A stretch of DNA of 64,000 nucleotides, from the NCBI GenBank assembly GCA_027559495.1, contig JAMXSV010000010.1:62001-126000 (forward strand), written 5' to 3'. The notes beneath the pieces are model-generated. The model was given only the letters and a program-made list of their open reading frames with translations. It did not search any database and was not told where the DNA came from. The stretch comes from Aurifilum marmelostoma (lineage: Eukaryota; Ascomycota; Sordariomycetes; Diaporthales; Cryphonectriaceae). Shown in pieces: positions 1 to 11,793 of the stretch (position 1 is the first letter of the stretch; every line of letters starts with the position of its first letter). The translations under genes and the position numbers were made by a program.

Positions 1-1460
1 TGCATGGGACCAGCGATCTTACGCTGGTTGCTGGTCACACTTCTGTAATCGAGATGAGCATACCACTGAGGGAGCCTGGCGAGGCCAGCATCTCATCACT
101 CACGTTCATAGTCAACACCGACACATTTACTTTGACACACAATGCCAGCATTCGGAACGCTGAGAAGGGTCACGTCTGGCACTCGGGGACAACGAGGAGG
201 CGCATGGCTCGAACACACCCTCAATCCATACGTGTCTTACCACGACCGCCAAAAATGGAGATCAAGGAGGTCAACCTCCTCGACCAGTACTATACTAACG
301 AGACTGTTGAGCTGACTTTCGACATTGTGAACGAGGAAGATGCAGACGCGACTGCCAAGGTGGAAATCACACTTCTGAGCGAGGACCCGCCAAATTTCAG
401 GCTGAGGACTGCAGAAGGGATGGAGAGCCGAGCGCTGGCAGACGGCGAGGAGTCGAGGCTCCAGGATGCCCCCCTGGGTCCAATAAATGCTTCTGAAGCA
501 ACCCGCATAGCCGTGATCCTCACAGCGGCAGAGCGGACGACTGCATATACGCTAACGCTCAAGGTATCATACAGCCTTGTCACTGATCCTGCCACCACAA
601 TCATACAGTCAGCCACCTACCGGATTGAAGTAGCCAGTCCGTTCGAGGCAAACTATGAACTGCTTCCTCGTCTCCATCCGGAGCCATGGCCAAGCTTGTT
701 TGACCACGAGGGCGTTCAAAGTCCGTCAATGGAGGGTCCCGGTCCAAGCCATGGCCTGGCTCAGGCATGGTGTCTCGTGACGCGTTATGCCTCCTTTGCC
801 TCGGAAAAGTTGAAGGTGACAGACCTGGATATCGAAATCGCCCCTGCGCATGGTGTACACTGCCAGGTCTCGAAGCGGACGGCCCTACCAGCAGAAGGTC
901 TTGAGGTCAGCCCGAAGACGATTGAGGAGACACAGTTCGATGTGGCAGTGAAGAGAGCCAGCCTGGACGAGCGAAATCCGATAGGCCTCGATGTTTCTTT
1001 CTCGATCAAGTGGGCCCGAGCGGACAGCGAGCCGGGCACTGTTAACCGAACACTTCTTGCGGTTCCGCGGCTGCCCGTCTTCAATACAGAGCCCCGCGTC
1101 CTTGCATCTGTGTGCTACACGGATGGACAGGACGGAGAGGCTAATGGCCTGATGTTGCTGGATATCACAATCGAGAATGCCTCGAATCATTTCCTCACGT
1201 TCGGGCTCACAATGGACCCAAGCGATGAGTTCGCCTTCTCAGGCGCGAAGCAGACAACGCTGAACTTACTGCCGGTCTCACGGAGGACGGTGACATACCG
1301 TCTGCTACCGCTGGTGAAGGGCGGGAGCTGGGTCAGGCCTAACCTGACGGTGAGGGACAAGTATTTTCAGAAGGTGTTGCGGATTGTACCGACGGAAGGT
1401 CTTAAGACGGATAAGGACGGCTTGCTGATCTATGTCCCGCCCGTTCGTGAAGACGAATAG
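1..1460 (+). CDS. TRAPPC11-like trafficking protein, C-terminal part (5' truncated)
   Basis: The frame is open from base 3 through the left edge to the TAG at 1458-1460, so the ATG at 54 is internal and the true start lies outside the window. About 485 residues are visible. The piece is rich in beta-strand-like segments and ends with a Tyr-Phe-Gln-Lys-Val-Leu stretch followed by an acidic tail. I recognise this as the Gryzun-type C-terminal region of fungal TRAPPC11 (Foie gras family). In that family the protein is a TRAPP III tethering-complex subunit acting in ER-Golgi and autophagy-linked traffic. No intron is needed in the visible part. The family call rests on the C-terminal third and on memory of homologues. 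Another Ig-like-fold trafficking protein of the TRAPPC9/10 type is the main alternative. Confidence 0.72.
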   Translation, partial: HGTSDLTLVAGHTSVIEMSIPLREPGEASISSLTFIVNTDTFTLTHNASIRNAEKGHVWHSGTTRRRMARTHPQSIRVLPRPPKMEIKEVNLLDQYYTNETVELTFDIVNEEDADATAKVEITLLSEDPPNFRLRTAEGMESRALADGEESRLQDAPLGPINASEATRIAVILTAAERTTAYTLTLKVSYSLVTDPATTIIQSATYRIEVASPFEANYELLPRLHPEPWPSLFDHEGVQSPSMEGPGPSHGLAQAWCLVTRYASFASEKLKVTDLDIEIAPAHGVHCQVSKRTALPAEGLEVSPKTIEETQFDVAVKRASLDERNPIGLDVSFSIKWARADSEPGTVNRTLLAVPRLPVFNTEPRVLASVCYTDGQDGEANGLMLLDITIENASNHFLTFGLTMDPSDEFAFSGAKQTTLNLLPVSRRTVTYRLLPLVKGGSWVRPNLTVRDKYFQKVLRIVPTEGLKTDKDGLLIYVPPVREDE

Positions 1461-4265
1461 GAACAGAAATATATCAGGTTTCGAGTGACGTAGACTCCCA
1501 TGCCGTACCTCAATCGATCCACAATGGTCAGTGGTCCATGTTGCGGCACGGCCAGCGTTATATGATGTTCCGGTGGGGATCGGCTGCCGGCCCGTGTGAA
1601 GGATTGTCTAGGTGTATATCAAGACTTCATTCATCTAAATGGAGAGAAGGTGACAAACAGCAGCTCTGTCTGAGCCGTCCTGAGCAGTACTCCCACCACC
1701 ATTATTCTTCACAACCAGCCAAGGATACACCGCGGGTTACCTCACGCAATATTAGCCTGCCCGTGGCGGTCCACACAAGATGAGCTCCGGGAATCGGCGT
1801 CAACTACAACGACAATTTTTTTATCCTCGTCTTATGTGGGTTGCCTTGGGCTTTGTTCAGCAGCAGGGGTGCCAGCCCGGCGGCCAGGATGGCAGGCTCG
1901 CGTCGACCCGAGTTTTACGTATTATGGTGCCAGAGAGACCCCACCGAGAGGGTGTTGTGGGTGCAGACTGATCGATCTGATTAGATTGATAACCTTAAGA
2001 CCGAGCCTTGGCCCTGGACATATTGGCCTCGCTGTCGTCATTCTCGCCGGACTTCCTAGGTCACAATGGGGCACTTGCCACTACCAGCCAACCAGCCAAG
2101 CCCTGGCGAATGTAATGGTGGTGAAAAGTTTTTCTTTTCTTCTTTTTTCGCCCTCTGCTTCCTCTCATCCCCCCCCCCCCCCTTCTGGTTGGGGTGGACG
2201 AATCAGCGGAGCGTCGGGCATCGAAGGGTTACTGGAGCTCGGAGATGGGCATCCAGCCTCGGACGTGCTGGACAGACGGATATATGTTTGGAGCAAAAGG
2301 AAAGAATGGAAGAAAAAAAAAAGGAAAGGAAAGAAAACCAAGAGGACCAACGGGCTGAGTCCGTATCGGAGGAGTGCAGCGTGTGTGATACATGCACACC
2401 CACAGTGCTTTGTTGCAAACTGCGAGTGTAGTACTACTACAAGTATGACATGATACAAGGCCCTTGGCGACATAGCCACACTGCGAGAGCTGACGAACCA
2501 TGTCTATCTGTCGCTACTGCTACTGACGATGTTTAGTCAATGGTCACTTAGCACAGTGTGCTGCTCCTTTTATGGATGCTCTATGGGGCTATTCATGGCC
2601 TGTTGAGTGGCGACATCTTTCTCCCAAGAATTGCAAATTTATAGTCTCTAAGACACATTGCCGCCGCTGTGATCGTCGTCGTCGATGAATGAGAGGACCA
2701 GTGATATCAATCAAGATGTTGTTTTGGTCGTTGCTGGGCTGACTTATCACGCACGGTTCACCGAGCAGCACGAAGATGGGGGCACGAAACAAGAGACCAG
2801 GGGCGGTGTGGCACTGTCTGGAATTTTTTGTGACCCCACTACAGGGGACTCAGCAAACAGTGAACAGGGGTTCTGTAGCGATAGGACCCAAGCAGGGGCC
2901 AGGCTCAGGCCCTGGCCCTTTTTCCCGCGATTGCCACTCGAAATCGCCGAAGTCTCTCATAAACCTTCAAAGGCCTCGTCCTCATTCCCTGACAACTCCC
3001 AACAAAAATGGAAAATGAGAAGAAGACTCGCTGTCCCACACATATGACCTGTCGTATTCACAGTGGTTTCGGTGCACCTCGGCGTGTATCCTATCCATAC
3101 CATCCAAGTATCGGCGGTTTGTCATGCCTTTTGTAGCGAAATGGTCCGCTTACGGCTGCACACATACTCCGCGGGGCTTTGTGCTGTATATGTGAATCGC
3201 ATCACCTACTGTGGTGTGGCTACTGTACTGTGACACAGCCCCGTAGTAAGCGCGAAGAGAGAAAAATACTCCGTACGAATGCGTGCCCATAGACCTGGGT
3301 GCTTTGATTGTGAGGCTGACTGCCTTCGTGGCTAATCGCGACAATACAGACTGCATGATAATAACTACCATAGTATGTACTGCGCAAGGCATGCATGTAC
3401 AGTACAAAACTAGGGACCACTGCATGCGGGACTTTTTCTCTAGACCCAGGTCTCAATTGCGACATGTGTGACAGTGGCCAACGTCCTGTCTAGGCTGTGC
3501 GACCTGGTATTGTCGAGACCGAACCAAACTCACGACTTCCGATGCTGGAAACGCACTGACGGGATTAAGAATATCAACAGAAGGAGGAAAATTTAAAACA
3601 AAAGGTAAAAAAGAAACAAAAGACAATAGGAAGGGCGGTGTACTCATGACAAGACTGACAAGTATTGTTGTGGACGGGGGTGGGATAGCATGGAAGATGG
3701 GACGGGATAAGATGTGCAGTGGCATGCAGGGCTCAGGTACTTTGGCACCTTGGGTACCTTGCGGTCAGTCCTGTTTGGTAGTAGGTTGGCCCTGACTGAT
3801 GCGGTTCGGCCAGTACCCAGTCTGGTATTGACCGAATTGGTAACTAGCCGGGGGGGGGGGGTAGACCCAGTGTTGTCACGGTGGGGCCAAACGGCGCGTC
3901 TGCTCTCTGCTATCGTGCTATCAACACGCTTGGTAGGTATTCTCACCATATCACTAGTATGCACAAGGTACATCCTGCACTACACTAGGCCACACGCAAG
4001 GATGCGATGTCTTGGTTTTTGATCGATACTGGAAATTTGCGGAGGACCCCTCCAGCAGCAACCCAGCGAGCCACCAGCAACGAAGACCAGTGAACACCTT
4101 TGAGCCCACATAAACTTACTCAATCTCTACTCTTGCTCTGCTCATCCTACATCTTAAGCATTCCCCTTCTCAACTTCTTTCCCTTCCCTCCTCCCTCTCC
4201 TTTTTGCTGCTCACCCGACCCCTCAAATTCGCCCTCTGCAACATCCACACCTCCCTTCTTCTAAA
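1461..4265. other. Intergenic, TRAPPC11-like to HMG-CoA synthase
   Basis: No convincing gene. It holds a C14 run (2169-2182), a purine-rich A/G stretch (about 2295-2339), a G12 run (3850-3861) and TACTGTACTGT-type motifs near 3217-3230. The last 150 bases before the downstream start (about 4105-4260) are strongly pyrimidine-rich, as is usual for leaders of highly expressed fungal genes. Short open frames here have low-complexity translations and no family resemblance. Confidence 0.6.
2169..2182. repeat. C14 homopolymer
   Basis: One of several long C or G runs in spacers; others are 3850-3861, 8745-8755, 18518-18527, 27718-27730 and 45524-45537. Confidence 0.9.
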
Positions 4266-6004
4266 ATGGCTTCTCGTCCTCAGAACATTGGCATCAAGGC
4301 CATTGAGATCTACTTCCCCAGCCAGGTTTGTCGTACCCCTCCTCCTGATCTCCGCCTCCTGTCCTAGTGCCACGTCTGCTCTAGCCATAACCAACAACAT
4401 CAGGCTGTGGCTGGACCATTGAACACACCCCTCACCCCGTGGCTTCCCCCTCCCATTGCCTCTTTCTCTGGGGCTCCGACTGACAAGTTCTTTCTACCTT
4501 ACAGTATGTCGAGCAGTCCGAGCTGGAGAAGTTCGACGGTGTCGCCGCTGGCAAGTACACCATTGGCCTGGGCCAGACCAAGATGAGCTTCTGCGATGAT
4601 CGTGAGGGTGAGTCCACCATTCCAGTCCCAAGCCTCGTTGGGGTGCAATACACGTGCCTGGCCCGATGCGAGACCGCCTCTGCTGACGTGTGAACGCTTC
4701 CTTCTCCCTCCAGACATCTACTCTTTTGCCCTCACGGCCGTCTCCAACCTGCTCAGCAAGTACAAGATCGACACCAACTCGATTGGTCGCCTCGAGGTCG
4801 GCACCGAGACCCTCCTGGACAAGTCCAAGTCCGTCAAGTCGGTGCTCATGCAGCTCTTTGGCGACAACACCAACATTGAGGGCGTCGACACCATCAACGC
4901 CTGCTACGGAGGCACCAATGCCTTCTTCAACACGGTGAACTGGATTGAGTCCTCTGCCTGGGATGGCCGTGACGGCATCGTCGTTGCTGGCGACATTGCC
5001 CTCTACGCCAAGGGCAACGCCCGCCCCACCGGTGGCGCTGGCTGTGTCGCCATACTGGTTGGCCCTGACGCGCCCATTGTTGTCGAGCCTGGCCTGCGTG
5101 GCTCTTACATGCAGCACGCCTACGACTTTTACAAGCCCGACCTGACCAGCGAGTACCCCTACGTCGATGGCCACTACTCCATCAACTGCTACTCCAAGGC
5201 TCTGGACGCTGCCTACCGCGCCTACTGCCAGAAGGAGAAGAAGCTGCAGGGTGCCGCCTCCAACGGCCATGCCAACGGCAATGGTGTCGCCGAGGGCCTC
5301 ACCACGGTGCCCCTGGACCGTTTCGACTACCTCACCTTCCACGCCCCGACATGCAAGCTGGTCCAGAAGTCGTACGCCCGCCTGCTGTACCACGACTTCC
5401 TGGCCGACCCCGAGAGCAAGGCCTTCTCCGACGTGCCTCCCGAGGTCAAGGACATGGATTACGAGAAGTCCCTGACTGACAAGGTGGTGGAGAAGACCTT
5501 CATGGCCCTGACCAAGAAGAAGTTCCAGGAGCGGGTCAACCCGGCCATCCAGGTCGCCACCATGTGCGGTAACATGTACTGCGGCAGCGTCTGGGGTGGC
5601 CTGGCCAGTCTGATTAGCCATATTGAGCCCTCGAGCCTGGAGGGTAAGAGGATTGGTCTCTTCAGCTACGGCTCCGGCCTGGCTGCCAGCTTCTGCTCCT
5701 TCAAGGTCGTGGGCAGCACCGAGAACATCTCCAAGGTCCTGGACATCCCAGCCCGCCTGGCCGCCAGGAGACAGGTCACCCCCGAAACCTACGATGCTGT
5801 TAGTTGTTCCCCACAACCCTTCTGTCTTCTCCCCTTGTTTCTACATGTGCTGACCGAGCTTCCCAGATGTGCAACCTCCGCAAGCAGGCCCACCTGCAGA
5901 AGAACTTCACACCTCAGGGTGATGCCTCGACCATTGCCCCTGGCACCTACTACCTCGAGAAGGTGGACGACATGTACAAGCGGGAGTACTCCATCAAGGC
6001 ATAG
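4266..6004 (+). CDS. ERG13: Hydroxymethylglutaryl-CoA synthase
   Basis: Condenses acetyl-CoA with acetoacetyl-CoA to HMG-CoA, the step before HMG-CoA reductase in the mevalonate/ergosterol pathway. Exons are 4266-4325, 4505-4607, 4714-5798 and 5867-6004, giving 461 residues, the usual length. Introns run GTTTGT..ACAG, GTGAGT..CCAG and GTTAGT..CCAG. The family catalytic triad is visible: Glu86 (GTET), nucleophile Cys118 (NACYGGT) and His264 (TFHAPT). The GNARPTGGAG segment is also typical. A short Asn/Gly-rich insertion (about residues 235-247) precedes the His motif. The start lies directly behind a pyrimidine-rich leader and no other ATG keeps the first exon. The N-terminus lacks an obvious presequence, consistent with the cytosolic sterol-pathway enzyme. 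Very sure of identity. Confidence 0.96.
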
Positions 6005-6602
6005 ACAGTGAACTGTCTGGGTCGCAGAGGAAGAACTTGGACGGAGACGCACGGTGTAACACACATACACACACGTACATCTTGGCCTTGTCGCATCCAA
6101 TAGAGGCGTCTACTTTCGGGAGAGAGAATGTCGAGCTCGGCCCGACGTAAAAAGACCGGCGGATGCATAGAGATCATCTCTGTCCCCTAAAAGAATAAAG
6201 GGAATACTGAGGGTGGCGCATCGAATCTGTAGGAGACAACCAATCCTGCTTTTAATAATGATGATGGGTGGTACCTTGATGGACATATGGCCAGCATGTA
6301 GATATGTTTCAACGCGAGATGATGTCTGCTTATACAGCGACACCTATACTAGAATATAGAGCCCCGTTATGGGACCATGACTGAGAGCCGCTAATAAAGG
6401 TTTTCATTCTCCATGTAATCAGGGCAGATGACTTCTTGATACCTCCCCCTTTGAGAGAGTAGCGTGTCTGCGTGATGTCTAGTCGGCTTTTCCCTCTTGC
6501 TTTCTCTCCCTACCTCACAGAGACGTTCACATACATATATATACACATAGCCACTCGGAGCTCTTGAACGATATCAGACGTATAACGTGCCCCCGTTCCC
6601 AC
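6005..6602. other. Convergent 3' spacer
   Basis: Lies between the 3' ends of HMG-CoA synthase (+) and the sterol-reductase-like gene (-). AATAAA hexamers at 6194-6199 and 6393-6398 are candidate polyadenylation signals for the plus-strand gene. An AT-rich TATATA stretch is at about 6534-6546. No gene seen. Confidence 0.6.
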
Positions 6603-8261
6603 TTAGCCCCGCCACTTCCACTCGGCGTTCCGGTGCAGCAGGTAGTCCTTGCTCTGAATGCTCTTCCAGATGCCATAGATGCCCCCAAAGGGCCTGACAC
6701 CCTTCAGACCGCTCCTTTGGGCCTTGATCTTGTCCAGGTCGACCTTGACCTTGTCGTACACGCTCGGCAGGCCGGCCTCGTCGGCCTTGTACGCCCTGCG
6801 CAGGTTGTCGTACCAGCCCCGGCCGCCGTACATGTCCCAGAACTCGGGCTCGTCGTAGTAGGTGTGCGCGTACAGCCACTTCATGCCGCCCAGCTCCTTG
6901 ACCTTGGCCTCGAGGGCGCGGTTGGCGGTGACAAAGGCCTCGTGGCTGGCAGGACCCCATCCCCAGACGCCGACGTTCAGCATCATGTCGTCTTCTTCTT
7001 TGTTTTCCGTGGTGGTGGTGTTGCTGGCGCTGGTGGGGGTCGTCGTGTACGGGTGGAAGGTCGGCGGAGCCCTCCTCTTGAGCGGGCACAGCCAGAGCGG
7101 CCAGATGTCGAGCTCCGAGGCGGTGTAGTCTACCAGCTTCTCTGCGGTGGAGAAGGGCATGGCGACGTCCTGGACGATGAAGCGGGCGCTCTCGCCGCTG
7201 CCGTGGAGGGCACGGTAGAGCATGCGCGTGTGGATGAAGTCGTCGAGGAACCAGCGGGTCAGCCGGTTGAAGGGCACGACGCGGAAGTACCGCCAGCCCG
7301 ACCGCGCGACCCAGAAGCCCGCGCGGTCGTAGCGGAAGAGGTACTCGGCCAGCGGTACGTAGTCCTCCTCGACAGCAGCAGGGCCCTGCGATGGCGATGA
7401 TGACGGGCGGCTGGTGCGCGACTCGACATGCAGGTAGAACCAGGGGTCACCTGCGCGGGAGAAGGTCTGGACGGGGGCGGCAGCAGGTTTCTCGTCTGTC
7501 ATCTGGCCCGTGATGACCACGCCGTGGTCCTTGCTGAACAGGATGCCGTCGACGTAGTCGTTCTGGGCGTTGGCCGTCTCCTCCCTGACCAGCCTCACCG
7601 CCTCGGCCACGCTGCTCGTCCGGTGGTACCGCGTGCGCACAAACTTGGTGGCCTTTATGAGGTTCAGCTCCAGCAGCGTCGTCACGCCCAGCGTCCCCAC
7701 CGCGCCGGCTGCGCCGCGGAACAGGTCGGCGTACCTATCGCCCTTGTCCGGGCGGGCGGTGACGACCTCGCCGTCGGGCAGGACCATCTCTACGCTGCGC
7801 ACTGTGTCGTCGAAGAAGCCGTGTCGGAAGGACGAGGACTCGCCTGCTGTGCCCGCAAAGCCGCCACCAGCTGTGATACCAGGGAACTCCATCACCACCG
7901 GAGGTACGAGGCCATATTTGAGGGTGTGAGAGACAAGGGCGTCCACTGCGAGGAAAATGAAAACAAGATTGGTTAGTCAGGCAAACAGACACATAGATTT
8001 TCTTATTACCTCTGCAAAGCTACGCTTTCAGAGTCAAGTCTTACTAGGGACATTGGGCTCGACAAGAGCCGTGCGCGCGGTGGTGTCTACAGAGAGCACA
8101 TTGCGGAGGGCCGAGATGTCGACGACCTTGGATCGTGCGTGCGCCTGGGTCGGCCTGGTCGAGTTTGTGCTGCCGTGGAAGATCCGGTAGGGCTCTTTGG
8201 AGGCGTAGAACTGCTGTACCGTCTTGGAGATGGTCTGTATGAGGGAACGATGGCGCTCCAT
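6603..8261 (-). CDS. Delta(24)-sterol reductase-like FAD oxidoreductase
   Basis: Exons on the minus strand are 8261-8045 and 7945-6603, with a GTAAGA..GCAG intron (7946-8044), giving 519 residues. The join restores the DHCR24/Diminuto-type FAD-binding core: HGSTNSTR near the N-terminus, VEPNVPMD across the splice, then EFPGITAGGGFAGTAGESS, a PCMH-type flavin pocket. A C-terminal GVWGWGP segment and a terminal RNAEWKWRG complete the family pattern. DHCR24 homologues reduce the sterol side-chain C24 double bond with NADPH. Ergosterol synthesis uses Erg4 on C24(28), so the fungal substrate is unknown. A Thr/Ser-rich insertion with an acidic stretch (EEDD) lies in the C-terminal third. The ATG at 8261 is chosen because further in-frame upstream codons are not ATG. 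The animal enzyme's N-terminal membrane anchor is absent. Confidence 0.88.
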
Positions 8262-9049
8262 GTTGTTGTGGTCCGGGCTCGGCGGCTTCTTCACAAGCAC
8301 TGACCTCTTGCCTCACAACGTCCTCCTGGCTCACCCTGCTGGCCTCTCAGCCTTGGCCTTGACGTGTCAGTCAAATGAGCATTCACGGGAGTGGAAATAT
8401 GGGCAAGGATAGGTGAGCCAAGCGTAGCGACCGAAATTGAAAATGCTGATAGTGAGTGAGTGTAACACGAATGAGAGTCCGAGACAGACTGACACAGCGC
8501 AAGCCACTCGAATCCAGAAAAAAAACCCTCCGCTCGATGAGAGAGACCCACACGCAAATGTTATATTAGACGGAGCCGCTCACGGGAACTGCCGGGACTT
8601 GAACTATAGTTTTGTTCTTTGCATTATTAGTCTTTCTTCTGTTTATTCGATATTGTTTATGGACAGAAAAAGCATTGGATGGGAAAAGACGAGGAGATCT
8701 TTGTGGGGAAAGGAAGAAGAAAGAAAACGATGGGTCGTATCCCCGGGGGGGGGGGATTAGGGGTGGGTGAGTTGAACCTCGCGTCCCTCCTTCTCGTGCA
8801 CCCTGCCTACAAAACAAATTTCACTAGTCTTCGTGTATCGTATATACTAGTATATACTGATTTTAATTATAGGCCCTTCCTTCTCACATACAGCCACCTC
8901 TATCTTATATATGTATCAAACATCAAATGACGCTGCCGCCCGCTGTGCTGAAAAGAAATATACAAGCCACACGATAAAGTAGCAAGAAAGAAGAGAGTAA
9001 GAAAAAGGCAAGCATGAGCGCAACATGTCAACCGCAAACAACGACAACG
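8262..9049. other. Intergenic, tandem minus-strand genes
   Basis: Promoter side of the sterol-reductase-like gene and 3' side of the first HSL-type hydrolase. It holds a G11 run (8745-8755) and an AT-rich, TATA-like stretch (about 8820-8930). No gene seen. Confidence 0.55.
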
Positions 9050-10617
9050 TTACAGCCTTGCAGCAACATCTCCGGTCGCCCTCGGACCCGTCCACTGCGT
9101 CGCCAGCTCCCGCAGGCGCTCCTGCAGAACCTCTTCGGTGAACGGTGCCAGCTGCGCCGGATCTCTGTCCTGGTCCTCCATCGTCTTGGCCCGGATCGTC
9201 CTGAACTCGCTCTTCCCCCTCGCCCCCGAAGCAGCAACGACCTCCTTGATGAAACCTGTCCACGCCTCGAAACACCTCCTCGACATCGGGTGGTCGTTCA
9301 AGACCATCGCGAAGCAGTGCGGCATGCCCTCGTATTCCTCCCAGACGACCGGAACCCCTTGCGAGTGCAGCCGCGCAGCCATGTACTTGTCCTCGTCAGC
9401 AAGAAGCTCCCACCCTGTTGATATGAACACAGGTGGACACCCTTCCCAGCTGGGTGCCGTGAGCAGGGTGACAAGCGGGTGCGTGATGAGGGCATCGTCG
9501 CAGTAGAGCATCTTGCGCGGTGGGCGGGCAGGCCAGGCTGGACAGGACGGCCGCGCGATCTTGTCGAGCCCCTGCAGCATGGGGAGGTAGTCAAAGGCCG
9601 CATTGGCCCTGCACGAGGCGGACGAGTGTGTGATGTCCAGCCAGGGCGAGCTGAGCGCAATGCCTGCTGGCAGGGGGATCGTGCGGAGCTGCTGGCCGTG
9701 CCATTGGATCTCGACGTCACCACGGCGCCTGAACTCGAGGAGAAGCTGTGTCAAGGCCATGCAGAGATTGCCTCCAGCGCTGTTCGTTCATAGAGTCAAA
9801 CAAAGATGTGTCAGCCCCGAAAAATGAAGAAAAGAAAAGAAAACGCTTTGGAGCATGGGCCATGATAATATACATACCTATCGCCCGCAAAGACGATATG
9901 CTCAGGCCTGACAGCATCATGAAAGGCCCCTGGCGGAGGAAAAAGCAAGGCCAGATACGACTGGAGCGCATCAACCAGCGCAGCAGGGAACGGGTTCTGC
10001 GGTGCCAGCCTGTACCGCACAGAGTAACAACGCCCGCCCGTCAGCTTGGCAATCTTCTTGGTCGTCGGTCGGTGCGTTGCCGGGTCCATCAGGTAATAGG
10101 CCCCGCCGTGGAGATACAGGACAGTGACGGGGCTCGTGACCTCCTTCATCATCTCGCCGTACTTCTCCGCCTCCGTGATGAGCGGCAGCCTCGAGGACGT
10201 CGTCGCGCTCGCCCGATATCCGGTCCACTCTGCCTCCACAGGCACCACCTCGGGCCACTGCACACCGGTCAACGGCGGCACCTGGCTGCTCCCACCCCCA
10301 GCCGGATGCATGGACTCGACGGCGCGGATGACTGCGTCGCGCATGCTGGGCTCCAGCGGCGCAGGTGCCGCGTACTTTGCGATCCAGATGCGGCCCTTGA
10401 TCCCGGGGTCGCGGTTCAGGATATTCTGTGTCCCAGTGATGGTCATCGGCTTCGAGGGTTCCAGGAAGGACCGCAGCACGGCGACAGTCAGCTCGGTCCG
10501 CAGGTCGACGTATCGCGAGGGCGGCGACACGTGAAGGAGATGGAGCAGGGCCACCCTTGCCATCAAGGGCAGTCTGGCCACCAGCTGCAGGACCAGCTTC
10601 GCCGTTTCACGGTCCAT
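9050..10617 (-). CDS. HSL-family alpha/beta hydrolase (esterase/lipase)
   Basis: Exons are 10617-9878 and 9779-9050; the intron (9780-9877, GTATGT..ACAG) splits the nucleophile Ser codon. The product is 489 residues. The hormone-sensitive-lipase-type signature is intact: oxyanion motif HGGAY (170-174), nucleophile elbow GDSAGG with Ser247, likely acid Asp375 (LLADED) and His401 (MPHCF). The family hydrolyses short acyl esters, including acetylated sterols or xenobiotics; this substrate is unknown. An open stretch upstream of 10617 contains no other in-frame ATG, so M at 10617 is the start. No signal peptide is obvious, though the N-terminus has a moderately hydrophobic helix (about residues 8-28). 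The neighbour on the same strand is a second member of the same superfamily, too different for a recent tandem copy. Confidence 0.88.
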
Positions 10618-11793
10618 GGCAGCCGCGGCGGAGGAGGAGGAGCAGGAGGAGGACAAGAAACAAGACTAGACCTTGAGCTCCTTGAGTTCACCCGCTGTTG
10701 ACAGGGTCAAGAGGAAGTGCCAGTTCGGATTTTGATGAGTGAAGAAAGGGCGGGAGGAACGTCGTCTGTCTCTATCTGTACATGACCAAGATCGAAGAGA
10801 AACAAAAGATGGTCAATTTTGGAACCTGCAAACCTCCCAGATTTCTCTCAACGCCTCTCTCTCTTCCTCTTCCTTCTGTCTTTCTTTCTCCTCTCTCTTA
10901 GCAATGGAGTTCTCGTACTGGCCAGAAGGAGGAGAGAAGTTGAGGTTCAAAGGAGGGCTGGATTGTTTCAAAACAAAGGGTGAACAGAAAAGAACAGAAT
11001 TTAAATAACGGACTTTCTGTCAGAGGATAGGGAGGGTGCATTGAGTCTGGAACAAGAGCATCAGTGCACCAAGCAGAAAAGGGCAAACAGTTGCGAGGGT
11101 GCAGAGGGATTCCCTGTCAGTACTGTATAATGTTCCAGTGGTATCAGCTATTAATATTCTCTCGGTACTTGCACCAAACCTGAGGGCTGCTTCTCGGGTT
11201 TGGCGATCTTCTACCACCCGTTCCAGGACCCTTTCTTCCCTTGGACCAGCAGGCTAGCCTACATGCAGATCAATGCCTTGCAGACCACGTCGTCATCATG
11301 ATAAGTAGAAGTGGACGACGGATGGACGCTGGACCGACGACACGGCGCGAACTTTTGTGCCTCGGCACACGGAACTACCTCCGCTTCGCAGCGCATCGCA
11401 TGGCATATGCTTCACCCTTAAAAATACCCGAGCGGAACGAGCCGAGCTGCGCCGGACAGCCGTCTTGCTATTGCTGGGAGGCGCTGCTCCACACTTGCAA
11501 CCCCCAGAGATGTGGGAGATACTTGTTGGGCAACCTGGTGTAGATTGAGAGATGACTTAATTTGCGAACCGTGAGAGGCGCTTGGTTGTAGGCTGAATCT
11601 CTTCAAGCACAGGTAGACGTCGTCGCACGAGACTCTTCCGGCCTGTGCCGCGAGCGTCTCTAGAGGATGTTGTTTGATCATCTGCCAGGATGGTTGGCAT
11701 CCCACTGGGCTACTAGAAGGAAGACAAGAATGATGATTATCGTAAATATCTCCTAGTGTTTCTTTCATTTCGACTTTAGTATACCCAACTATC
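10618..11793. other. Intergenic, between two hydrolase genes
   Basis: Upstream of the first HSL-type hydrolase. A pyrimidine-rich CT tract lies at about 10850-10905. No gene supported. The far end may include another 3' exon of the following minus-strand gene, because a GTAAGA donor sequence overlaps its apparent stop at 11794. Confidence 0.5.

Noticed and set aside
4494..5816. 440-codon minus-strand frame inside HMG-CoA synthase
   Set aside because: It is antisense to a perfectly conserved enzyme and its Gly/Val/Leu-biased translation is the usual shadow of G+C-rich codons.
6564..7976. Plus-strand frames of 182-278 codons opposite the sterol-reductase-like gene
   Set aside because: Antisense shadows with biased composition; the minus strand has the intact FAD-binding motifs.
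9748..10701. 317-codon plus-strand frame opposite the first HSL-type hydrolase
   Set aside because: Antisense shadow; the minus strand carries the complete catalytic motifs.
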